The translations under genes were made by a program, and so were the position numbers. Of a stretch of DNA of 64,000 nt, positions 21,753-35,769 are shown piece after piece; within the stretch, counting starts at the first letter, position 1; each line of letters begins with the position of its first letter. The stretch lies in the NCBI RefSeq assembly GCF_043290135.1, contig NC_134700.1, forward strand, positions 159,622,053-159,686,052, in the 5' to 3' direction. Source of the DNA: Rhipicephalus microplus. Lineage: Eukaryota; Arthropoda; Arachnida; Ixodida; Ixodidae. The notes beneath the pieces were generated by a model that worked only from the letters and a program-made list of their open reading frames with translations, was not told where the DNA came from and did no database searches.

Positions 21753-24700
21753 TCACGCGTGCCTTGACTTTAGCCACCAATCAGGTAACCTCCTTCTAGG
21801 TAAGTCTACCCGCTTAAAGTCTATTTTGCCCTCCCGGTCCCTAAACCGCAGTGCTTTGAAACACTCTGCGCCATCATCCTGAACTATAGGGTGAAGCCCT
21901 TTACAGAACATTATCAAGTGTTCGCAGGTTCTTCTTCCTCTCCACACGCACTGCATACTGTGTCTACCCCTTCGTATTTGGCCCGATATGTCTTGGTTCG
22001 CAGTACTCCCGTCCTGGCCTCAAACAGTAGAGAACTACCGCGAGTATTATCATAGATCCTTTCCTAAGCAATTTGCTGCTTAAAAGTTCGATAGATCTCT
22101 AGTGCGGGCTTCTTAATCATGCGCATTCTCCACATGTCACTCTCTGTTTCCTTCACTTTCTTCTTAACCGATAGTTCTTTTTGGTTTGGCCACCTGCTGT
22201 TTTCTAAGTATTTACCAGTCAATGCCCTGGTTCGCTTCCTCCGTTTTGTATCGACATTCTTCATGTACAAGTAGCTGAAAACCTTCCTAGCCCAACGCTC
22301 CTCCCCCATTTCTCTCAATCGCTTCTCAAATTTTATCTTGCTGCTAGCTTCCCTGCCCTGAAATGATGTCCATCCAGTATCACCTTGTACTCCCTGATAT
22401 GGTGTATTCCCGTGAGCTCCTAAAGCAAGCCTACCTATTCCACGTTGCTTTAATTTCTATTCTTGCTTGAACTTCTGATCTCATACACAAGACTGCATTG
22501 CCGAAAGTCAGCCCAGGAACCATGACCCCTTTCCATATTCCTCTGAAAACATCATACCTATTGTAATTCCACAGTGCCCTGTTTTTCATCACTGCTGCAT
22601 TCCTGTTACATTTAGTCGTCACATATATTTCGTGTTCCCTCAGGTACTCGGTGTCATTGCTTATCCATACGCCCAGATATTTGTATTTATCTGTTATCTC
22701 TAGCGTGGCCTCCTGTATTCTAAGCTCACTACCTTCGTTGTCATTGAAAATCATGACTGCTGATTTTTCCTTACTGAATCTAGAATCTAACCTATCTCCC
22801 TCATTACCGCAGATGTCCATAATTCTCTGCAAATCTTCCTTGTTGTTGGCCATTAGCACTATATCATCTGCGTACATTAATGCTGGTAGTGCCTGATCAA
22901 TAAGTTTTCCTTGTTTGACAAAAGAGAGGTTGAAGCCCAGTTCACTTCCCTCTAATTTAGCCTCTAATTCTTGTATGTATATAATAAAAAATAAGGGTGA
23001 CAGGGGACACCCCTGCCTAAGCCCCCGTTTTACCTCTGCAGGCTTGGATACCTGTTTTTCCCACTTTATAACTACCTTGTTACCTTTATAGATACCCTTT
23101 AAAAGATTAGTGACTACATGTTCCACGCCTAGTGTGTCCAGTGTTCCCCACAATTCCTCTTGAACCACGCTATCGTACGCTGCCTTGATATCCAAAAATG
23201 CTAGCCACAGGGGCTTGTGTTTCTTTTCTGCTATTTCGATGCACTGCGTCAGTGAGAACAGATTGTCTTCCAAGCTCCTGTGTTTCCGAAACCCATTCTG
23301 CAGTTCCCCCAGCACCCCCTCATCCTCTATCCATGCCTGCAGTCTTTCCTTTATAATCTGCATCGCCAGCCTGTAGACCACTGATGTCAGTGTTATAGGA
23401 GGGTAGTTGTTTATGTCAGCTTTGTCCCTCTTTCCTTTATAGATCATGCTCATCCTGCTAAGTTTCCATCCATCGGGAACTTCACCATCGATTATTATTT
23501 TGCTCACTGCCTCTTTCAAAGCCTGCTTAGACTTCGGACCTAATGTCTTTATCATAATAATTGTAATGCCATCTGGGACTGTTGATGTACTACTAGGAAC
23601 CCTATTCTCAGCCCTTTCCCACTCTCTTTGTGAAAATGGAGCCATTGCACCACTTGATTCGTCTTTGTGTATTGTGGTGCATAAAGTACTTCTTTGTTGA
23701 AATTTTTCTGTCACCCTTGCTCTTATATAATCAATAGCTTCGTCCCCTTCTACCCTAGCACCTTGGGCTGTACATATAAAACTCTGCTCTAGGCTCGTCT
23801 CATTTCTAAGGGAGTTTAGATGGTTCCGAAATTTCGCAGCTGCCTTTCTTTTTTTTATGTACTTCTGCCAGCCACTGAGCTCCCTTTCTTCTAATGTTTT
23901 CATTGATCAGAGGAATGCATCCATTCTACAGCTTAGAAAGGTTTCCCATTTTCTTTCAACATCATCTGTCGGTTCACCCCGGTTCTTAGCATGCCTGTGT
24001 TCTCTAGAGACTTCCTGACGTTTTGCTATGGCTCTCCTAACTTCCTCATCCCACCAACTTTTTTGTTTGTGTCTTCTTTTCTGGGGTGTCTTGTCACGCG
24101 TCTTAGCAAGCTCTAGCTCAAAGAGTCTAATTAGATTCGTGTATGTCGACACCATCTTATTATCCTCCGTAATTACTCTCTCAATGTGTTTAGAGGCTAC
24201 TTCAATTTGCCTTTCTGGATACAATTTTTCCTGTAGTTGCTCATCTTGTCTCCTTCCCACTTTCACTGCTCCTCCAAAACTTAGCTTGATACGTTTGTGA
24301 TCACTACCCACACTTCTTGAGCCACCTTCATCTATGTGCATTCCCCTGAGCTTATCATACATCCTATGTGACATCAGTGCATAATCTATCGTCGACTGCA
24401 GCCTTCCTACCTCCCATGTTATTTGCCCTTCACACTTCTCGGTACTGTTGCAAATGATCAAATCAAGCCTTTAACACATATCCATGATCATTTTGCCTGT
24501 CGGGTCGGTATACCCATCTATATCTTCTATGTGCGCATTCATGTCTCCTTGTATAATTATCTCACACTCTCTTCCTAACTCCTGAATGTCCTTTGATATA
24601 CTCTACCATTGCCTGGTTTTCATCTCTGGCCTTTGCTCCCGTCCACAAGTACACGAAACCAAGGAGTGTCATTTGACCTGCCCCTTTCCCTTTTAGCCAT

Positions 24701-25056
24701 ACATGTTCCGTGCACTCCTGCTTGACCCTTTTCCAGTCTGTACTTTTATGAATGAATGCCCCAATACCACCCCCCTTTCTGCTGCCTTCTGTTTTATTAC
24801 AATATTCCCACGCGTAGTCCGCATTGTTCGGAGGTTGTTCCATGTCCCTGAGATGTGTTTCTACAAAACCATATACCATCGGCCTCTCTTCCCTTAGCTG
24901 TTGCTCTATCTCTTCCCACTTCAGCCTATTCCTACCACCCTGCATGTTAATATACCCTATGTCTGAATTAGCTCGGCGCTCGTGGCTAGGTCTATTTATG
25001 CCCCGGACTCTACCTATCTTAGATATAGGTGCCACTTTGGAATCGTATCTGTCCAT
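21753..25056 (-). pseudogene. LINE-A copy 3 ORF2: endonuclease-reverse transcriptase, best-preserved RT
   Basis: The endonuclease starts near 25056 with NSDIGYINMQGG, GFVETHLRDME and FVYLWTGAKA. It is frameshifted near 24590 and stopped near 24470, resuming from 24461 with IDYALMSHRMYD and GSDHKRIKLSF. The piece 22431-23903 (490 codons) spans the whole reverse transcriptase: NNYPPITLTSVVYRLA, FLDIKAAYDSVV, RGLRQGCPLSPLFF, LMYADDIVLMANN. The C-terminal region (22064-22318, then 21753-21956) carries the zinc motif region and ends KSRHA. It is the best template for comparing the family. Confidence 0.85.
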
Positions 25057-25096
25057 ACCACCTGTCGAAGAGTCTCCCTGGTTGTTTTGCTCGTTA

Positions 25097-26183
25097 CTAG
25101 TTATCCTGCACCCCGAAGGGCTCGCTTGCTCCCAAAAAAGCTACTGCGCGTCCTGCAAGTCGCCAACACACCTCATGACCTAGGCGCCCATCGAAGTGAA
25201 TTCTGTCTCGTTGAAAACCACCCCACCTATGCACCTCTCTGTTTATTTGCACCACCTCAAAGCCTTTCTCTCGACTCATCCGCCATATCTCTTGGTTTGC
25301 GTTGAGAACCGCTCTTTGCAGGTTTCTATCACGCACCAGTATACCTCCGGTATCGTGCATATCACTACCTGTACCTTAGGAGAAGTGGCGCGATGTCATC
25401 GAAGCCTTTCACCAGTGTGGTTGCTAGTCCTGGTGTATCTTCATTTAAGACATTGTTTAAACCGCCTGAAGTTATCACGAGGTTTCGTCTATCAGCTGTA
25501 GTTTTGAGTTTTGCGCTCGCTTGCCTCATGACTGCTTCAAGCTTGCGTCCTGGGAACGCCCCTACTGCAACCCTCTTGTCACCTCTTACCCTCTCTTTGA
25601 TGGCTTCTGTGCATCGATTTAAATTCGAGTCCCCGGCGATTATCACATGCTGTGACTTTTCAGCTGGAACGTCCTGCACCTGGGGGTTACTTGCACCTGT
25701 GACGCCAGCTGCTTTGTCCCCTCTCAGCCCCACCACTACCTCGCTGAAGCTGGGCCTTGCGACAATTGAACCGGCTGAACTTGTTTTTTCCAAACTTGCT
25801 TGCTCTTCCCTCTCCACCGTTCTGTTTGCCGGTTTCCTACTGTTTTCTCTGTAGGCCGCTTCTTTGTTCAGCTTCGCTAGTGCTTCCTCGGCGGACTTCA
25901 GTCTTTCTCCCATTGCCCTCGTTTTCTCTTGCTCTGTCGCCAACGCAGTCTCGAGTTCGGCGATTCTCATCAGTAGTTCACTCTGGGCAACCCCCATTTT
26001 CTCCATTTTTTCCTCGACCTCACATTGCCTACACTTCGCGTCAGCCTCTTCTCCATCCGCTTCTACGCTTTGGTCCACTTTTAAACCCACTCCACATCCT
26101 GAACACTTTACAGTCTTTTTAACCATGTCTTTCTGACACGAATTGTCCCTATACTCGATAATTACTAAACTCGAGCCCTGCAC
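25097..26183 (-). pseudogene. LINE-A copy 3 ORF1: zinc/coiled-coil/SGNH esterase, one frameshift
   Basis: Residues 1-60 from the ATG at 26183 hold two CxxC pairs (CSGCG, CRQCE). Residues 60-115 form a heptad-patterned coiled coil (LLMRIAELETALATEQEKTR...LKSAEEALAKLNKEA) that is uninterrupted here, unlike copy 1. Residues 165-265 hold the esterase start with VIIAGDSNLNRCTEAI (nucleophile Ser in GDSN), GAFPGRKLEAV and SGGLNNVL (GxND changed to GLNN). A single-base deletion near 25392, relative to copy 1, shifts the frame. The esterase end continues at 25097-25360 with DRIHFDGRLGHEVCW, supplying the Asp-His block. The protein would form multimers on element RNA. Confidence 0.8.
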
Positions 26184-26505
26184 TACGAAAAAAATGAAAG
26201 TCTAAGCTCAACTACAAAAATTTGCGTGTTCAATGTACGCGCACCTTCCCCATGGGGTGGCAAAAGAAAAAAAAACAAAACATTCAAACACACACACACA
26301 CACCCGCCCTAACTAATAAATACCTAGTGACTGGCCCCCGAAACAGCCGTATCATAAAATAAGTGCTACAAAGATTTCAACCGCTGCCTTATAATTATAA
26401 AGACGAGCTCAAAACATGCAAAAACACTTATCTGCGCAGTCGATGCGGAGCGCTCAAAAAACACGTCCATCCACCGTGACAGCCCGAACCAAACATCCAC
26501 CGTGA

Positions 26506-26860
26506 CAGGCCGCGCCGTTGCAATCAGCGCCCTTTGCGGCATCGGCGCGCCGAGTGACCCTCTCCGACAAGCGAAAAGCGCCCCGCTCATCACACCTCTC
26601 CATTCTAGCCACCCTACCGCTGTTTTGTACGGATGGCTACAATGACAGCCGTACGTTTGCCCAATGAGTTGTCGCACAAGCTTACTAGGTATCAGAATAA
26701 TGAAAAAAAATATGTGGCTGACTGATTTAACGCGTATTTCACTGCTGCCACACAATGAATATGCCGGGGCTTGGAATGTTTTAGTCACATGGTCTCCCTA
26801 TTCGCCATACCCACGGGCGAAGGGTGGTTGCAGTCTACGGCTTGCGTATGACAATGAGTG
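26506..26860. other. Short gene-free junction between LINE-A copy 3 and gypsy remnant
   Basis: No gene is visible. The words TAGCCACCCTA and GGATGGCTACAATGACAG recur in altered form near 16890-16915 on the opposite strand, suggesting a small dispersed repeat. Confidence 0.35.
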
Positions 26861-27981
26861 CAGTATTCCTTTCATTGGAATGGAACGCATGGTAGCTCGT
26901 CGCTTTCGGTGTCATCCTCCCGGCAAACAGCTGATGCTTCATGCGGTGGTGCAGGCGGCCATTCCTTATACTTTTTCAGTAGTTTTATATGGAATAGCGT
27001 GCTTCTGGTACCGGGGTCAATTAAATAGTCGTCATCATTTCTCTTAAGAACATTAAATGGTCCCTTTCACATCAGAACCAATTTGTTGGTATCCGATGGA
27101 AGCAGAAGTAGAACCTTGTCTCCAGGGGATAATTGACGTGGTCTGGCCTTTTTGTCATAATGCTTCTTTTGTACTATCTTCGCTTTCTGAAGCTCCTCCT
27201 TGGCTAGACGGCAGGTGTCTTCAAAACGATTCCGCAGTTCGACTACGAACCCGTAGGATGTTTTTACATCATCATCAAGATGATCGGCGGGCCATATTTC
27301 TTTCAATACCGCCAGGGGACCTCTGACGTAGAGGCCGTAGAGCAAGTCGAGCGGGGACAAGACTAAGCTCGACTGGGGAACTTCGCGATAAGCGAAAAGT
27401 AAGGGCGCCAGGTACCGGTCTCATTTCTTCGGACACTCCTGACACATTCTTCTTATCATTTGTTTCAGGGTGCCGTTGCACCTCTCTACAAGGCCATTAG
27501 CCATGGGATGATATGGGGTTGTTGGCAATTGTTTGAAGGAGAGAAGTCGGCTTAGCTCCTTCATTAGGCGTGATGAGAATGACGTTCATCTGTCACTGAT
27601 TATCTCCCGTGGGACACCTACACGAGAAAACATCTCCAGAAGTGCCTCAGCAACTTTCTCCGCCTCGATGCTCGGCAGTGTTACAGCATCGGGATAACGT
27701 GTTGCCATGTCCACCATAGTCAGTACGTACTTGTTTCCGCCCTCTGACATCGGTGATAATGGACCCACAATATTAATGGCTACTCTCTTGAATGGGGTGT
27801 CAATCATAGGAGTGTTGCCGAGAGGTACACGACCCACCAAGTGCTTGGGAATTGTTCTCTGACATAAATCACACGATTTACCAATTCGTGATGTCTGACT
27901 GAACGCCTGGCCACTAGAACTCTTCGAGTACCCGGTCTGTAGTTCGTTTAATTCCCTGATGGCCCGAAAGAATGCCTTCAT
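26860..27981 (-). pseudogene. Ty3/gypsy integrase (core and C-terminal domain), broken
   Basis: Integrase inserts element cDNA into the genome. From 27981 downward: zinc-finger remains CDLCQRTIPKH; core FKRVAINIVGPLSPMSEGGNKYVLTMVD (the first catalytic Asp is replaced by Asn in INIVGPL); the second Asp in EIISDR, then a stop; after a frameshift, HPMANGLVERCNGTLKQMI with the catalytic Glu (minus, about 27.48-27.55 kb); then the C-terminal piece 27067-27360 with SPLDLLYGLYVRGPL and SPGDKVLLLLPSDTNKL. The tail continues with a Lys-Gly-Pro-Phe word and HINMLKKY to about 26.86 kb. It follows the protease with no reverse transcriptase between them, which is the copia-like order. What lay downstream is lost. 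Confidence 0.75.
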
Positions 27982-28684
27982 GGGCCATTTTCATTAAATT
28001 GGTACCTTGGTACCACAAGCTGTTTCACATGCCTCTTAGAGTGAAGGGTGTACTTGCGATAGAGGATTCCGTCGTTCATAAAGAACAATATTTTAGCAAA
28101 CCTTGTTTTGACCTCTTTGTGAACGGCTTCGAAGCATTTCCGCAGGCTGCTGTCTTCCTCCTGTTTGGTTCTAAAGTCCTGTGGGCTGATGTCTAAGTGG
28201 TTAATAACTGGTGCCGGGAGTAGATGTGGATTCCCTGCCCGTCGGTTTACTGCTGCAACTTTTGTCTTGAAACGTGTTTTCCTTGCAGCCGACATCGAAG
28301 TCTTTGCATACAAGGGTCCGTGTGCAGAAGCGGATTTTTCTGCGCCAGAATACTCTTCTGCAGTGTTCCGGGTGTAAAGACGGCTCTTCCAATCGTTATC
28401 AGGATTGTGAGCATCTCGAACGCCTTCCACATTTCCCAAGACAACATCATATAAAGGAGTATCCATACAAACGGCTTGAGTTTTGCCAGTGAAGAAAGGT
28501 GAAAAAATTTCCACGTGTGCTTCAGGCAGCTTCATCAACCGTCCATTCAAGAGGTAAATCGAGGAAAGCTTTCCAGTCAGCTTTCTATCCGCCACAAGAG
28601 CCCTTTGACAATGATTGAATCGCATCCGGTATCTCGCAGTACTGTTGCGGGATATCCTTCGAGTACACCTTTGCTCCTAGGCAT
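27978..28684 (-). pseudogene. Ty3/gypsy protease and linker into integrase N-terminus
   Basis: At 28.60-28.68 kb the minus strand reads ATVLRDTGCDSIIVKG, the retropepsin active site. A frameshift near 28.6 kb leads to 27978-28625, whose start (LTGKLSSIYLLNGRLMKLPEAHVEIFSPFF with TPLYDVVLGNVEG) matches the protease at 449-1231. After about 110 residues of linker, the frame shows ISPQDFRTKQEEDSSLRKC and GILYRKYTLHSKRHVKQLVVP, which is typical of the region before the integrase zinc finger. So protease and integrase are joined through a linker within one reading frame. Confidence 0.75.
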
Positions 28685-29854
28685 CTATTTTTCCTTCAGC
28701 TTGGCTGGGTGCGTTTCTGCGCACTCCGGACTATAAGGAACACAAAGGGAAGCCTTCGACTCTGAATTAATTATTTTGACTCCATATCTTTGTTGAAAAG
28801 AGCATGAGGCCTTCTCAACGCTGTTGGCCCTTTTGGAGCAGTCACCTGTTTTATGCCCATTGCGGTGGCATTTTCCACAAAAGGGTGGCTTTGTACCTGG
28901 ACCCTTTGTGTTGGTCCAGATATCAGCAGCTCTGTGACTCGTTTTGTTGCAAAGGAAACACTGCAGTCTCTCTTTGTCATCTTGCCGCTCAGACGTTCGA
29001 GTTTTACCGGGAGGCTTGCTCAGGATATCGCCTTTACATTTGCCAAGGCTAACCATCCCCTGGGCCTCCAAGTAGTGGTCTGTAGCCTCCACAAGTTTTT
29101 CAAGGCTTTCACAGTTTCTTTCTTTAAGAAACACAGCGAGTTTCTCATGGCATTGTGCGAGAAACTGCTCCGAGAAAATTTTGTCTCGCAAAGCATCGTA
29201 GGTCCGATCTGTCTTGGCCATTTCTTGCTAATTTTCAAAATAACCTAATAGACACCCGGCAAACTGCAGGCCCGTTTCAGAATTATCTGATTTGGCTGAT
29301 CGAAATCTTGTCCGATAGGCTTCTTCTGTGAACCTAAAGCGTTGTAGTAGCGTTTTCTTCAACGTTATGTAGTCCGTGGCAAGTTCAAGTGCCATCCTAC
29401 CAACTACACTCAAGGCCTCTCCGGTCAAGCAAAGGTTTAGTGATAGGGCCCATTTGTCTTGGGGCCAGTCTTTGCTAGTAGCGACGCACTCAAATCGCTG
29501 TATATATGCGTCCAGCTCATCGCCTTCCTCGTTAAAGGCTGGGATGAGTTTATGTGGACTTTGGTGGCTCTGCGTGGTGCCTACAGGCGCACCTTCGGTA
29601 AGCTGCCCAGTAGTTGTGCTACCTGCTGTCGCACCTAACTGATGCAACCTTAACTTAAGCTCAAGAACTTCCTTCTCTGCTTGTAATCTAGCGACTGCCT
29701 CTGCCTCGGCTTCTTTCGCGGCATTTCGTTCAGCCAGACGAGCGTCACGTGCCTGTTTTTCGTGTGCGCGTTCTTGGTCCATCCAATCTTTTAGTGCTGA
29801 CCCACTTAACCCCAATTTCTTTCCAATCGCCGTCAGCTTATCTGCCTCCATCAT
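28685..29854 (-). pseudogene. Ty3/gypsy gag, one in-frame stop in the middle
   Basis: The ATG at 29854 (or the next codon) opens a 208-codon frame: an Ala/Glu-rich coiled coil at residues 28-70 (ARLAERNAAKEAEAEAVARL), then a SCAN-like capsid region (FNEEGDELDAYIQRFECVA, LCLTGEALSVVGRM, TLLQRFRFTEEAYRTRFR). A single stop at 29228 interrupts it. The same frame resumes (28685-29221) with the end of the capsid domain and two zinc knuckles: CFLCNKTSHRAADI, last Cys lost, and CGKCHRNGHKTGDC, intact. Another in-frame stop near 28685 separates it from the protease. This is the best-preserved gag in the window. Confidence 0.75.
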
Positions 29855-29913
29855 CGACCGTCACACGCACATATGCGATGTGATGCTGTTCTTAGACGTA
29901 ACAAGAGTAGTCC

Positions 29914-29931
29914 TGTCTCGCGGACGCCAAA
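29914..29931 (-). promoter_or_regulatory. Primer-binding site of the gypsy element
   Basis: On the minus strand the LTR ends CTACGACA and, three bases on, TTGGCGTCCGCGAGACAGG begins. The TGG start fits complementarity to a tRNA 3' CCA end. Position between LTR and gag supports the call; the tRNA is not identified. Confidence 0.6.
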
Positions 29932-29933
29932 TA

Positions 29934-30594
29934 TGTCGTAGTTAGGTTCGTCAAACAGCAAGGCGTGTGACGCGAGGAAGATGCAGACAGTGAGGAAAAC
30001 AAAAGGAAGTAATATTGAACGAAAAAAACTATTGCACATACAGCACTACAAGTCGTACACGCACGCAGTTCACACACAAAAGAAAAGAGTAAACAGTCTC
30101 ACAGTCTGTGCCGTAGCCCGGTGCCTTGAAGTGAGACCCGTTGCGTGCTCGGATGCAGTCGTCACTTGGGTGATCACGTCAGCATACCTCTGTAGAGGGC
30201 AGCACTAGGTCTAGGCGTAGCCGCACACTGTCAGCGACGTCGGCTCGGTGGACGTGGTCAGCAGCTCCGGTCTTTCGAGGGCGCTCGCCGTACCGGAGAT
30301 GTCCGCAGGACCACTCACCCAGAACTCGCGCCTCGCCACGCCGACACGCCGTGCCCCGAGGACGTCCATGGCTCGAGGACAGGAACCCGGCCTTTCGAAC
30401 CTCGCGCGTAGTTGCGGGTTCGCCCTAGGCTCCCTTGCGTCGTCTTGCCGGCATCCGAACAGCTTCGATCTCCGCGAGTGTCTCTTCTTCCTTCTTCAGT
30501 GGGCGCGCTGCAATGCCCTTCATTCTTCTCATCTTCCAGATGATGTGGCGCTGTCGTCTGCTATGCTCGCATTTTTTAAAGCTACTACATCACA
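29934..30594 (-). repeat. Gypsy long terminal repeat (661 bp)
   Basis: Minus-strand termini are TGTGATGTAG (30594) and CTACGACA (29934), TG...CA. It is preceded by a polypurine tract (30598-30606) and followed by the primer-binding site and gag. Its first 190 bases recur at 31129-31315. It serves as the 3' LTR of the RNase H side and the 5' LTR of the gag side, as in a tandem or recombined pair of elements. Confidence 0.75.
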
Positions 30595-30597
30595 TAA

Positions 30598-30606
30598 CCC
30601 CCCACT
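30598..30606 (-). promoter_or_regulatory. Polypurine tract (plus-strand primer)
   Basis: The minus strand reads AGTGGGGGG followed by TTA and then the LTR start TGTGATG. This is the expected site of second-strand priming, so the RNase H coding region upstream is truly at the 3' end of its element. Confidence 0.65.
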
Positions 30607-30869
30607 TAAGAAAGTTCTTCCGGTAGAAGGACTTGAGGGCACTGGCGACACGTTGGTTCGCAGTCGGAAACACACACGTAAGCACCACTGCACACTTTAG
30701 CAGTTCCGAGCCCCGCACACTCGGCACATTCAGTCACAAAAGTACACACCAGGAAAAAAGAAACAAGTCACAGTACTAAAGCGTCATGATACTTGTATAG
30801 CGCTGTAAGGATCACACCATAAGCTATTAATACCACTGAGCATCGATTCTTCATACAGACGTTGCTCAC

Positions 30870-31121
30870 GGAGTTGGCAAACGGCTCGTAATTTGCGCTT
30901 TTGTTATCTCTGCCTTTGATATGCTCGAACAAAAAGTCCTATTCCATAAGAATGAGGCTCCACCGTAGGACGCGGCTGTTCACATGCTTGGCCGACTTGA
31001 TGTACACAAGCGGTTTGTGGTCACTCTGTAGAATGGATGTGCGTCCAAATTGGTAGATGGGAAATTTCTGAACCGCCCACGTAAGAGCCAGGGCCTCTCA
31101 CTCCACTGTAGAGTAAGCAGC
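30870..31121 (-). pseudogene. Ty3/gypsy RNase H fragment adjacent to its 3' LTR
   Basis: The minus strand from 31121 reads REAAYSTVE, a stop, EALALTWAVQKFPIYQFG, then QSDHKPLVYIKSAKHVNSRV and LRWSLILME, a stop, DFLFEHIKGRDNKSA. These are standard landmarks of the gypsy RNase H domain (YSTxE, the SDHKPL Asp, LRW, IKGxxN), which removes the RNA strand during reverse transcription. About 270 bp of non-coding sequence then lead to the polypurine tract and LTR. No integrase lies between. Two stops show it is inactive. The upstream end is joined directly to a second LTR fragment at about 31125, a deletion junction. Confidence 0.75.
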
Positions 31122-31128
31122 TTCGCGT

Positions 31129-31315
31129 GGTTGCGGGTTAGCCCTAGGCTCCCTTGCGTCGTCTTGCCGGCGTCCGAACAGCTTCGTTCTCCGCGAGCGT
31201 CTCTTCTTCCTTCTTCAGTGGGCGCGCTGCAATGCCCCTTCATTCTTCTCATCTTCCAGGTGATGTGGCGCTGTCGTCTGCTATGCTCACATTTTTTTAA
31301 GCTACTACATCACAC
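31129..31315 (-). repeat. Partial copy of the gypsy LTR
   Basis: This matches 30405-30594 closely (a few mismatches and one or two indels by eye), beginning TGTGATGTAGTAGCTT on the minus strand. It is cut off at the RNase H junction. Confidence 0.75.
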
Positions 31316-32667
31316 CTTCTCACCTGCCCTCCGGGAGCTCGGTGCATTCTAGTGGCAGGATGAGTGGCCCTGCTCTCAGTGCTCTGCCCCTCACTCCACA
31401 GTGCCCTGCCACTCTATTCCTGTTCCACGGCCTCTGGATGAAAGAGCGCATGGGTACGGCCCACCGCATGCTCCAAAAGCAGCGTGACAGATCTACTTCC
31501 CGAACCATCGCTGCGGCACCACCAGGGGGGGGGGGGGGGACAGTTTTTGCGAGTGCCCATAGAGTCGCATGCGCGGCGCGCTTGAGGTAATTACGATTGA
31601 GCGCGTGTATCTTTGTGTGAACCACGAAGTTTTCTTTTAATATCTGTCTGGCGTGTGCGCCCCGACCTTGCTTTTAGATACCTGCAGCCCTTGCAAATTT
31701 TTGGTATTGTCATACCCGAGATGGAACCTTTCACACCCACCAGTTTTCGTGAAAGTGAGAATTGTGAGCACATTTTACTCGGATCCTACAACATCACAAC
31801 TAAAAGATCTGGAAAAGCTACTTTTTTCTAAGGCATATAAATTACTTATATTTACTGTGAATATGTCGCTTCAGAAAATGTTGCTTCAAGTTTAAAAACT
31901 TCAGTTAGAATATTTAACCTTAGCAACTGCAGTTGCCACTATTTTTTTAACATAAACTAAGATAGACTTCTCACTTCCTCTACACACGTCTATAGTATTC
32001 ATCCAATGCAGTATCAGATGCAACAGCCACGAAATATTCTCAGAATGTGCGCGAACTCATAACAGTGGACTCGAGCCTCTGCAATTTCAGTTACTGTAAT
32101 TTAAATGGTGGAAATTGAGCGAGCAGTTATGAAGTGAATAATATGAAAGCTGTGAGACAAAACGAGCGATGAAATGCTGCAAGATGCGAACACAACTGCT
32201 TGTGTTCCTGCGCTTTTGAGTGTTTCCGTCTCTTCCCGTCCCGACGTTCTTATGATAATGCAACTAAATCAACATTGAACACATAATCGGAACAAGATGT
32301 GTGAAAATATTTTATTTATTCTCAATTTAGGTCTAACCCGGGCATTTCCATTTTTTTACTTCTTTACATTTTTGCATAATAAAACGACTTGACAATTGCT
32401 CCAGCTTGTGCGCCCAACTTTTGCCTTCTGTGCCTATTGACAATAAAACCATCCGTTTGGTTTTTTCATGTTAGCCTTTGCACAGGCACTGGCGAATCCC
32501 GATAGCACTTCCACAAGCTTGTCTTCTGGAAGTCTCCATCATGCGGTTCTGTCATCCATTACTGTTTATTTTGTTCTACTATGTATCATCAACAAAGAGG
32601 CACCTGTGCTGACTCAAACGAAGGCACGTCACGTGCACTCAACTGCCCTACAGCAGCGCGATGTGCA

Positions 32668-32670
<3 letters not shown>
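31316..32670. other. Gene-free interval
   Basis: No gene is supported. A G-run lies at about 31527-31541. The short open frames at 31342-31590, 31613-31895 and 32468-32776 show no domain. AATAAA-like words at 32380 and 32446 are not linked to any coding region. Confidence 0.4.

Positions 32671-32671
<1 letters not shown>

Positions 32672-32738
<67 letters not shown>
32672..32738. repeat. (TA)n microsatellite, 5' side of RTE copy
   Basis: About 33 uninterrupted TA units end directly at the 5' junction of the RTE sequence. Open frames through it (Ile-Tyr repeats) are artefacts. Confidence 0.95.

Positions 32739-35769
<3,031 letters not shown>

Larger units (their letters stand above)
21604..26505 (-). 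mobile_element. LINE-A copy 3, near full length, minus strand
   Basis: The element runs from an (ATCC)n-type tail (21604-21620) to a 5' UTR whose similarity with copy 1 ends at about 26.5 kb. It is about 4.9 kb, the same length as copy 1, which supports this as the complete element size. ORF1 and ORF2 are both recognisable and each carries few disruptions. The 5' UTR contains a (CA)n-like run (26290-26305) that differs in length between copies. Confidence 0.85.
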
